In this document: one piece after another, positions 1 through 4,815 of the stretch
Layout: every line of letters starts with the position of its first letter
How positions within the stretch are numbered: position 1 is the first letter of the stretch
From: Anaerolineae bacterium
Lineage (GTDB): Bacteria > Chloroflexota > Anaerolineae > JACIWR01
DNA: 7,555 bases
Reading direction: 5' to 3'
Assembly: GCA_021162125.1 (NCBI GenBank)
Contig: JAGGZG010000063.1
Span: 1 to 7,555, forward strand
Program-made: the position numbers and the translations under genes
Notes under the pieces: generated by a model
What the model was told of the DNA's origin: nothing
What the model saw: only the letters and a program-made list of their open reading frames with translations
Database searches by the model: none

Positions 1-32
1 CTGAGGGGGGGCGAGGAACGCGGCGCGGGGGC

Positions 33-60
33 GTAGGGGCGCGGCATGCTGCGCTCTTAC
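33..60. repeat. 28-bp near-perfect palindrome in the left-edge intergenic region
   Basis: The two 14-base halves (33-46 and 47-60) are reverse complements except at three places, and each of these would be a G-U wobble in RNA. The centre is GCATGC. It lies in a very G-rich stretch (1-54) with no gene. The form 'gtaggggcgc...' running into its complement resembles dispersed intergenic palindromes that I associate with Chloroflexota-type genomes, but copy number cannot be judged from one window. It could also be the terminator of a gene off the left edge, although no T-run follows it. Confidence 0.55.
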
Positions 61-89
61 TTGCCCAAAAGTCCTATTGGTGATAGACT
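61..89 (+). promoter_or_regulatory. Candidate sigma70-type promoter for the glycosyltransferase gene
   Basis: TTGCCC (61-66) and TAGACT (84-89) are separated by exactly 17 bases. Each matches 4 of 6 consensus positions, including the strongest ones of the -10 box (T, A and the last T). They sit in a small A+T-rich island (61-130) within otherwise G+C-rich DNA, about 70 bases before the gene at 156. The match is weak and could be chance. Confidence 0.3.
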
Positions 90-101
90 AATAATCAATG
101 A

Positions 102-129
102 CCAAATCCCAATGAGCCAAATCCCAATG
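102..129. repeat. Tandem 13-bp direct repeat upstream of the glycosyltransferase
   Basis: CCAAATCCCAATG occurs at 102-114 and again, identically, at 117-129, giving a period of 15. Partial matches precede it (an 'aatcaatga' stretch at 93-101). Short tandem units of this type occur in intergenic DNA of several phyla and vary in copy number by slippage. The array ends 26 bases before the start codon, so it lies in the leader or promoter region of the next gene. Confidence 0.6.
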
Positions 130-155
130 GCTTCCGGTGGCAGAGAGGGTGCGGT

Positions 156-1256
156 TTGCGTGTGTTGATGATCTCCAAAGCCTGCCTGGTGGGCAGTTAT
201 CAGCGCAAGCTGGAGGAACTGGCGCGGCTACCGGACGTGACACTGACGGTGGTTGTGCCACCCTACTGGCGCGATGAGCACAGCGTCATCCACCTGGAGC
301 GGGTACATACCCGGGGATATGAACTGGTCGTTGAGCCAATGGTGTTCAACGGCCATTTTCACGTGCACTTTTATCCCCGGCTGGCACGCCAGTTCCGGCG
401 GGTGCGACCCGATATTGTGCACATTGATGAGGAGCCGTACAATCTGGCGACGGCGCAGGCAATGTGGCTGGCACGCAGAACCGGTGCCCGGCCGCTGTTT
501 TTCACCTGGCAGAATCTGCTGCGTCGCTACCCCCCGCCGTTTCGTTGGATCGAGCGGTACACTCTGCGCCATGCGGCCTTTGCCATCGCCGGGAATGCCG
601 ACGCGGTGGCCGTCCTGCGGGCTAAAGGATACAGCGGGCCGGTGCGGGTGATCCCACAATTCGGCGTGGACCCGGAGCTGTTCTCCCCTGGCGAGGAAGA
701 GAGCACCAGGGAGACATTCACCGTCGGCTACGTGGGGCGGCTGGTGGCGGAGAAAGGCGTGGACGACCTGATCCGCGCCCTGGCCGGGTTGAGCGGCTCA
801 TGGCGGCTCTGGATTGTGGGCAGTGGCCCTCTGCGCCAAACCCTGGAAGCTGAGGCGCGGGCATTAGGCGCAGGGGAGCGGGTAAGCTTCGAGGAACGGG
901 TGCCCTCTACCGAGATCCCGGCCCACCTGCAACAGTTGGACGTCCTGGTGCTGCCCTCACGAACCCGGCCCAATTGGAAAGAACAGTTCGGGCGGGCGCT
1001 GGTGGAGGCCATGTCCTGTGGAGTAGCTGTGGTCGGCTCAGACAGCGGCGAGATCCCACGGGTGATCGGGGAGGCGGGGCTGGTGTTCCCGGAGGGTGAC
1101 GTCGAGGCGTTGCGCGGTTGTCTGGCCCGGCTGATGAATGACCCATCCCTGCGTGCTGAGCTGGCGCGCCGGGGTCGAGCACGAGTGCTGGCCCACTACA
1201 CTCAGGCGCAGGTGGCAGCCCAGACCTACGCCGTTTATCAGGAACTGACACTTTGA
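156..1256 (+). CDS. GT4-family glycosyltransferase (GT-B fold)
   Basis: This 366-aa protein is predicted to move a sugar from an activated donor to a lipid- or glycan-linked acceptor on the cytoplasmic face of the membrane. The N-terminal Rossmann half begins MRVLMISK and runs to about residue 170. The C-terminal donor-binding half starts near residue 185 and carries GYVGRLVAEKG, with R195 and K200 in the usual donor-phosphate positions. It also has the EX7E motif of family 4 (E276 and E284, in EQFGRALVE), followed by AMSCGVAVVGSDSGEIPRV. The length is normal for the family. There is no signal peptide or membrane span. The start is TTG at 156: it gives the typical N-terminus and has a purine-rich GAGAGGG about 6 bases upstream; the in-frame ATG at 168 would cut into the first beta strand. 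Donor and acceptor cannot be told from sequence. The downstream nucleotidyltransferases fit a hexose donor. The family call is firm, the specificity unknown. Confidence 0.9.
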   Translation: MRVLMISKACLVGSYQRKLEELARLPDVTLTVVVPPYWRDEHSVIHLERVHTRGYELVVEPMVFNGHFHVHFYPRLARQFRRVRPDIVHIDEEPYNLATAQAMWLARRTGARPLFFTWQNLLRRYPPPFRWIERYTLRHAAFAIAGNADAVAVLRAKGYSGPVRVIPQFGVDPELFSPGEEESTRETFTVGYVGRLVAEKGVDDLIRALAGLSGSWRLWIVGSGPLRQTLEAEARALGAGERVSFEERVPSTEIPAHLQQLDVLVLPSRTRPNWKEQFGRALVEAMSCGVAVVGSDSGEIPRVIGEAGLVFPEGDVEALRGCLARLMNDPSLRAELARRGRARVLAHYTQAQVAAQTYAVYQELTL

Positions 1257-1268
1257 TGTAAAATTTTA

Positions 1269-1347
1269 CCACGGAGGCACGGAGTACACGGAGTTTTTCT
1301 CTTGCTTTTTCTGACCAACCTGGGCAACGAGGTTGCATCTCAGTGGT
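1269..1347. repeat. Left inverted-repeat element flanking the GxxExxY gene
   Basis: Bases 1269-1294 contain three CACGGAG units spaced 8-9 bases apart and are followed by TTTTT (1295-1299). The 31-base block matches the reverse complement of 1791-1821, beyond the GxxExxY gene, at 25 of 31 positions by eye. The decamer TCTCAGTGGT closes this element at 1338-1347 and recurs identically at 1812-1821. The left element is therefore itself loosely palindromic (ACCACGGAG... to ...CTCAGTGGT). It begins 13 bases after the glycosyltransferase stop. Confidence 0.65.
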
Positions 1348-1366
1348 GAATGAGGTGGAAGATACA

Positions 1367-1741
1367 ATGCTTTATGAAAAGGACTTGACCGGCCAAATTA
1401 TCGGGGCGGCAATTGAGGTGCACCGTGAACTTGGCCCTGGCTTACTGGAATACGCATATCAGGCCAGTCTGGCTCGGGAATTCTCGCTACGGGGCTTGCC
1501 CTTTGAACAGGAAAAGCCTTTGCCTGTTGAGTACAAAGGCGTGCGCTTGGATTGCGGCTACCGTCTTGATTTCATCGTAGCTGGCAAGGTGGTTGTGGAG
1601 CTGAAAGCGGTAGATGCCATTCACAAGGTGCATGAGGCTCAGTTGTTGACCTACCTGAAGCTCACTGGCTGTCGAGTGGGCTTGCTCATCAACTTCAATG
1701 TGCCAGTGCTCAAAGACGGCATCAAGCGCATGGTGCTATAG
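1367..1741 (+). CDS. GxxExxY protein (PDDEXK_3 family)
   Basis: This 124-aa protein has the family-defining motif in GPGLLEYAY. It also has the nuclease-like core: an early E (in AIEVHRELG), the D of CGYRLDFIV, and the VVELKAV strand giving the D...ExK pattern of PD-(D/E)XK folds. The end, LLINFNVPVLKDGIKRMV, is also typical. The biochemical role of the family is not established; a nuclease-like fold is inferred. I place the start at ATG 1367 because GAGGTGG (1352-1358) lies 8 bases upstream and because relatives begin with a short leader before the 'LTGQIIGAAIEVH' helix. An in-frame GTG at 1343 would add 8 residues, but it lies inside the flanking repeat. The gene looks less G+C-rich than its neighbours. 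It is bracketed by inverted repeats, has no metabolic tie to the sugar genes, and reads as inserted cargo. Confidence 0.88.
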   Translation: MLYEKDLTGQIIGAAIEVHRELGPGLLEYAYQASLAREFSLRGLPFEQEKPLPVEYKGVRLDCGYRLDFIVAGKVVVELKAVDAIHKVHEAQLLTYLKLTGCRVGLLINFNVPVLKDGIKRMVL

Positions 1742-1751
1742 AGTGAAGTTA

Positions 1752-1821
1752 ACCATGGAGACACGGAGTCCTCAGAACTTAAAATAAAACAAAAACTCTG
1801 TGCTCTCTGTGTCTCAGTGGT
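1752..1821. repeat. Right inverted-repeat element flanking the GxxExxY gene; long imperfect hairpin
   Basis: The arm at 1752-1777 (starting ACCATGGAGACACGGAG) pairs with the arm at 1796-1821 (ending TGTCTCAGTGGT) at 19 of 26 positions, around an A-rich loop (1778-1795). The distal arm is also the inverted partner of the left element at 1269-1299. It begins 10 bases after the GxxExxY stop and ends 34 bases before the galU-like start, so it forms most of that gap. As RNA it would fold into a hairpin without a T-run, so it is at most a poor terminator. Confidence 0.65.
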
Positions 1822-1855
1822 TTCTTTGCCACGGACCTGAGATCAGGAGATGTGA

Positions 1856-2752
1856 ATGCAGAAGATACGCAAAGCGGTCATCCCGGCAGCAGGGTGGGGA
1901 ACACGCTTCCTGCCCATCACCAAGTCGGTGCCAAAGGAGATGTTGCCCGTGGTGGATCGGCCGGTGATCCACTACGTGGTGGAAGAAGCAGTACAGGCTG
2001 GCATCGAGGAAATCGTGATCGTCACTGCGCGGCACAAGCGGGCCATCGAAGACTACTTCGACAGGTTCTTTGAACTGGAGCAGCGTCTGCTGCGAGCAGG
2101 CAAGAGCGAGGAATGCGCCCAGGTGCGGCGCATCAGCGAGATGGCCCACCTGGTCTACGTCCGCCAGCCGGAGCCGCTGGGCAACGGCCACGCAGTGCTC
2201 TGCGCCCGGCCGGTGATCGGCGATGAACCCTTCCTCGTGCTGTGGGGCGACGATTTCATCCACGCCGACCCGCTTCGCGCCCGCCAGCTCATGGAAGTGC
2301 ATGAGGAATACGGCGGCTCGGTGCTCAGCGTGATGCGCTTCGGCCCACAGGGGATCGCCCGTGCCGCGATGGTCACCGTCAGGCCGGTGCGGGATAACAT
2401 CTACCGCATCCTCTCCCTCATCGAGAAGCCTCGCCCTGACCAGATTGTCTCCAATTTGGCGGCGGTGAGCGGCTGGCTGCTGACGCCGGGTATCTTCCCC
2501 GTGTTGGAGACCCTGGCGCCGGGGCGGGGCGGGGAGATCTGGCTGCCGGAGGCGGTCAACGTCCTGGCTCAGCAGGAACCGGTGTACGGCTGTGAGATTC
2601 GCAACGGCGTCTACTATGACGCCGGTAATCCGCTGGCCTACCTCAAGGCTAACCTCGACTTCGCCCTGGCCCGCCCGGACATGCGGGAGGAGTTACTGGC
2701 CTACCTGCGCGAGTTGCTTGCTACATTTGACACGGGTGGGGAAGTGTGCTAA
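1856..2752 (+). CDS. galU: GalU-like UTP-glucose-1-phosphate uridylyltransferase
   Basis: This 298-aa cytoplasmic enzyme is expected to join UTP and glucose 1-phosphate into UDP-glucose, releasing pyrophosphate. The signature PAAGWGTRFLPITKSVPKEM (residues 10-29) continues into LPVVDRP. The substrate loop EPLGNGHAV is present, as is the metal-region acidic pair in WGDDF (D132, D133) and the E190-K191-P192 motif. The length is normal for bacterial GalU. Differences from the usual sequence: the LPDD form is WGDD, the GGEIQLTDA form is GGEIWLPEA, and the RYDTGDKLGYLKA form is YYDAGNPLAYLKA. It may therefore be a divergent branch or prefer a related sugar phosphate. AGGAG at 1845-1849 lies 6 bases before the ATG, just beyond the repeat that ends at 1821. 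The gene ends 64 bases before the antitoxin start. The family is sure; the exact sugar is likely glucose. Confidence 0.87.
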   Translation: MQKIRKAVIPAAGWGTRFLPITKSVPKEMLPVVDRPVIHYVVEEAVQAGIEEIVIVTARHKRAIEDYFDRFFELEQRLLRAGKSEECAQVRRISEMAHLVYVRQPEPLGNGHAVLCARPVIGDEPFLVLWGDDFIHADPLRARQLMEVHEEYGGSVLSVMRFGPQGIARAAMVTVRPVRDNIYRILSLIEKPRPDQIVSNLAAVSGWLLTPGIFPVLETLAPGRGGEIWLPEAVNVLAQQEPVYGCEIRNGVYYDAGNPLAYLKANLDFALARPDMREELLAYLRELLATFDTGGEVC

Positions 2753-2760
2753 CATTTGCA

Positions 2761-2789
2761 TTGACAATTTGTCATCTGGGGGTTATACT
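2761..2789 (+). promoter_or_regulatory. Near-consensus sigma70-type promoter of the toxin-antitoxin operon
   Basis: TTGACA (2761-2766) is a perfect -35 box and TATACT (2784-2789) matches 5 of 6 -10 positions, with the optimal 17-base spacer. It starts 9 bases after the galU-like stop. Transcription would begin near 2796, just before the GGAGGT ribosome site at 2802-2807, so the leader is very short. This gives the pair its own transcription, independent of the sugar genes, and probably drives rmlA as well. Confidence 0.82.
2762..2774. promoter_or_regulatory. Palindromic operator candidate over the -35 box
   Basis: TGACAATTTGTCA is a perfect inverted repeat, with 6-bp arms around one central base. 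It overlaps all but the first base of the -35 box. Ribbon-helix-helix antitoxins bind short palindromes as dimers and repress their own operon. The position and symmetry fit autoregulation by the product of the gene at 2817, but binding is inferred. Confidence 0.6.
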
Positions 2790-2816
2790 ATCGGTAAAAA
2801 TGGAGGTATAGCCAAC

Positions 2817-3071
2817 ATGCCAAGCGTGAAGACAGCTATTTCCATTCAGGAATCTCTTTTCAAGCAGGCGGATGCACTGGCCCGTCGGATGGACATATCA
2901 CGCAGTCAGTTGTTTGCTATGGCTGTGGAGGAGTTCATCCGGCAGCACCAGAGCCAACAACTGTTAGAGCAGATCAACCGGGCTTACGAAGATGAGCCTG
3001 ATCTCCCCGAACGAGAGTATCTGGAGAGAATGAAGCCCCGACACCGGCAACTTCTGGAGGGGCAATGGTGA
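2817..3071 (+). CDS. Ribbon-helix-helix antitoxin of a MazEF/PemIK-type pair
   Basis: This 84-aa protein begins MPSVKTAISIQESLFKQ. The KTAISI strand followed by two helices (about residues 12-24 and 28-41, the second beginning SRSQLFAMAVEEF) is the ribbon-helix-helix DNA-binding fold, which forms dimers. The charged C-terminal tail (about 50-84, with EPDLPEREY and RHRQLLEGQW) is the kind of flexible segment that wraps the toxin. The start is ATG 2817, with GGAGGT (2802-2807) 9 bases upstream. The same reading frame is open back to 2592, but that extension lies inside the galU-like gene and before the promoter. The stop overlaps the toxin start by 7 bases (ATGGTGA), which implies translational coupling. 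Role: neutralise the toxin and repress the operon. The function rests on family and context. Confidence 0.86.
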   Translation: MPSVKTAISIQESLFKQADALARRMDISRSQLFAMAVEEFIRQHQSQQLLEQINRAYEDEPDLPEREYLERMKPRHRQLLEGQW

Positions 3072-3430
3072 TTAATCAGGGAGACGTGTTCTGGATAGAT
3101 CTCGGCGAACCGTCGGGATCTGCACCAGGGTATTGGCATCCCCATGTCGTTATCCAGAACAACCTGTTCAACCACAGTCGTATCCGTACGGTTGTTGTCT
3201 GTGCTCTAACCTCAAACCTCAAACGAGCTGAGGCTCCGGGGAATGTCTTGCTTACGGAAGGGGAAGCCAACCTGCCCAAGCGCAGCGTGGTGAACGTGTC
3301 CCAGATATTTACCGTGGACAAGTCGGATTTGGTGGAGAGAATAGGAACACTTTCGCCTAAGCGTATGCGAGAGATACTCGATGGTGTTCGTCTTGTGCTA
3401 GAACCTCGCGAAGTCAAAGCTGTGCCTTAA
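3065..3430 (+). CDS. MazF/PemK-family endoribonuclease toxin
   Basis: This 121-aa protein has the PemK-like SH3-type barrel pattern: QGDVFWIDLGEPSGSAPG at residues 5-22, HPHVVIQNN at 25-33, VVVCALTSN at 43-51, GNVLL, and SVVNVSQIFTVDKSDL near the C-terminal half. Toxins of this family cut single-stranded mRNA at short motifs to stop translation. T49 matches the conserved Ser/Thr of the active site. The arginine usually found in the RPVVVIQ segment (R25 in Bacillus subtilis MazF) is H25 here, preceded by W24. The length is usual. The ribosome site GGAGGGG (3056-3062) lies inside the antitoxin gene, and the two genes overlap by 7 bases. rmlA follows after 20 bases, so the toxin operon may continue into it. 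The family is clear; activity depends on whether H25 supports catalysis. Confidence 0.9.
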   Translation: MVINQGDVFWIDLGEPSGSAPGYWHPHVVIQNNLFNHSRIRTVVVCALTSNLKRAEAPGNVLLTEGEANLPKRSVVNVSQIFTVDKSDLVERIGTLSPKRMREILDGVRLVLEPREVKAVP

Positions 3431-3450
3431 TTTTAAGGAGGAATTTGTAG

Positions 3451-4518
3451 ATGAAGGGCATAATCCTGAGCGGTGGCAAGGGCACGCGGTTGCGTCCCCT
3501 GAGCTACACAAACGCCAAGCAGTTGATTCCCCTGGCCAACAAGCCGGTGCTTTTCTACGCCATCGAGCAGGCAGTGGAAGCCGGTATCCGCGACCTGGGG
3601 ATCATCGTCGGCGACACGAAAGAACAAGTTAAGGAAGCGGTGGGCGATGGTTCACGCTGGGGAATCAACGTCACCTACATTGAGCAGGACGCGCCCCGTG
3701 GCCTGGCGCACGCGGTCAAGGTCGCCCAGCCGTTCCTGGGAGAGGATCGTTTTCTGATGATGCTCGGCGATAACTTCACCGAGGAGAGCATCGCTCCTTT
3801 CGTCGAACGCTTTGGCGCGGATGAGAGTCTCAACTGTTTCCTTTTCCTCAAGAAAGTACCCGACCCGGAGAAATCCGGCGTGGTGGAGTTGCGCGATGGG
3901 AAAATCGTGCGCCTGGTGGAGAAGCCCAAGATACCGCCCAGCAATTTGGTGGCCATCGGAATCTACCTCTTCGACCATCACGTGTTCGAGGCCATTGATC
4001 GCCTGAAGCCCTCCTGGCGCGGCGAGCTGGAGATCACTGAGACTATTCAGAATTTGATTGACGACGGCTATACCGTGGGCTATCACGAGGTGGAGGGCTG
4101 GTGGATTGATACTGGGAAGTCGGACGACATCATCCTGGCCAACCGGCTGGCCCTGTCTCGCCTCCACGCCCGCGTGGATGAGTCCTGCCTGCACGGCGAG
4201 ACCGATGTTTCCGGCCCGGTAGACATCGCGCCCTCGGCTCACATCGAGAACAGTGTGATCCGGGGGCCGGCTATCATCGGGGAGAATACCAGGATCATTG
4301 ACTCCTACGTCGGGCCTTTCACCTCCATCTACCACGATGTGCTCATCTGCAACAGCGAGATCGAGAACAGCGTGGTGTTGGAATACTGCGAAATTCTGGA
4401 TGTCGGCCGGCGAATCGAGAGCAGCCTGATCGGTCGCCACGCCTACATCGCCAACTCGCAGAAGAAGCCCAAGGCCCTGCGCCTGGTGATCGCCGACCAC
4501 AGCAACATCCAGCTTTAA
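3451..4518 (+). CDS. rmlA: Glucose-1-phosphate thymidylyltransferase, long form with beta-helix C-terminus
   Basis: This 355-aa enzyme joins dTTP and glucose 1-phosphate into dTDP-glucose, the entry to dTDP-rhamnose and other deoxysugars. The nucleotide loop GGKGTRLRPLSYTNAKQLIP spans residues 8-27. The metal-binding aspartate is in LGDNF (D107), the sugar-binding motif EKPK is at 157-160, and WWIDTG contains D220. Residues from about 240 show hexapeptide-like repeats (IENSVIRGPAIIGENTRI, SEIENSVVLEY), the left-handed beta-helix that separates the ~355-aa long form (StrD-like) from the ~290-aa short RmlA. Such long forms can use other nucleotides or sugars, so UDP or amino-sugar chemistry is not excluded. 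AAGGAGG (3435-3441) lies 9 bases before the ATG. The gene is 20 bases after the toxin stop and may be read from the toxin-antitoxin promoter. No rmlB, rmlC or rmlD is in the window. Confidence 0.9.
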   Translation: MKGIILSGGKGTRLRPLSYTNAKQLIPLANKPVLFYAIEQAVEAGIRDLGIIVGDTKEQVKEAVGDGSRWGINVTYIEQDAPRGLAHAVKVAQPFLGEDRFLMMLGDNFTEESIAPFVERFGADESLNCFLFLKKVPDPEKSGVVELRDGKIVRLVEKPKIPPSNLVAIGIYLFDHHVFEAIDRLKPSWRGELEITETIQNLIDDGYTVGYHEVEGWWIDTGKSDDIILANRLALSRLHARVDESCLHGETDVSGPVDIAPSAHIENSVIRGPAIIGENTRIIDSYVGPFTSIYHDVLICNSEIENSVVLEYCEILDVGRRIESSLIGRHAYIANSQKKPKALRLVIADHSNIQL

Positions 4519-4564
4519 CTGTGTACGAACGCCAGAATCGGCAGTAAAACCGCGTGAAAGGACA

Positions 4565-4596
4565 ACCGGCCCAGAGGAACGATCCTCTGGGCCGGT
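4565..4596. terminator. Perfect 14-bp hairpin after rmlA; probable terminator
   Basis: ACCGGCCCAGAGGA (4565-4578) and TCCTCTGGGCCGGT (4583-4596) pair without mismatch around the tetraloop ACGA. It lies 46 bases past the rmlA stop, between convergent genes. On the + strand the tail is CTTGTGGGGG and on the - strand TTGTCCTTTC, so neither side has a good T-run. It may act as a terminator in either direction, or only protect 3' ends of transcripts. Confidence 0.65.
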
Positions 4597-4617
4597 CTTG
4601 TGGGGGTAGCCGTTCAG

Positions 4618-4805
4618 GCCCTCACCCCCCAGCCCCCTCTCCCATTCGTCCTTCGGCTTCGCTCAGGACGACGGGAGAGGGGGGAATTTCCCATAGGCAT
4701 CAAGTAGCGGTCGCAAAGCTTCCAAGTTCCCCTCTCTTGGTGGAGGGGTTAGGGAAAGGGTCGGATGGAGTTTTAACTTGATGCCTATGGGGCCAGGGTG
4801 AGGGC
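4618..4805. repeat. Nested palindromic intergenic repeat between convergent genes
   Basis: The outer arms GCCCTCACCC (4618-4627) and GGGTGAGGGC (4796-4805) are exact reverse complements. Inside them, CCCCCTCTCCC (4633-4643) pairs exactly with GGGAGAGGGGG (4673-4683). Inside that, CGTCCT (4647-4652) pairs with AGGACG (4665-4670) around 'tcggcttcgctc'. The 'ccctcacccc...ctctccc' form resembles a repeat that is widespread in intergenic DNA of several G+C-rich phyla. It ends 10 bases before the kinase stop codon. No protein-coding gene is credible here. The right half is interrupted by the 102-bp unit at 4690-4791. Confidence 0.65.
4690..4791. mobile_element. MITE-like 102-bp unit with perfect 16-bp terminal inverted repeats
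   Basis: CCCATAGGCATCAAGT (4690-4705) and ACTTGATGCCTATGGG (4776-4791) are perfect reverse complements enclosing 70 bases without a gene. The interior has its own small stem, CCCCTC (4729-4734) with GAGGGG (4743-4748). The unit sits between the inner stem and the right outer arm of the larger palindrome, as though inserted into it. No direct target duplication is visible at the edges and no transposase is present, so mobility is inferred only from shape. It could instead be a simple long hairpin. Confidence 0.5.
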
Positions 4806-4815
4806 TTGCCGTCGG

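Noticed and set aside
1258..1270. Short palindrome GTAAAA-A-TTTTAC after the glycosyltransferase stop as a terminator
   Set aside because: Only six weak A-T-rich pairs with a one-base loop, so it cannot form a stable RNA hairpin.
1343..1366. Longer start (GTG 1343) for the GxxExxY gene
   Set aside because: It falls inside the TCTCAGTGGT repeat and lacks a ribosome site, whereas ATG 1367 has GAGGTGG 8 bases upstream and matches the usual family N-terminus.
2592..2816. In-frame upstream extension of the antitoxin
   Set aside because: It lies inside the galU-like gene in another frame, is upstream of the toxin-antitoxin promoter, and encodes Arg/Ser/Thr-rich sequence unlike any antitoxin.
3652..4500. 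282-codon open frame antisense to rmlA
   Set aside because: Antisense frames of G+C-rich genes stay open by codon bias. The sequence has no domain, while the + strand protein has every RmlA motif.
4554..4781. 75-codon open frame over the hairpin and nested repeat
   Set aside because: It is translated repeat DNA (runs of Pro/Ser/Arg) with no ribosome site.
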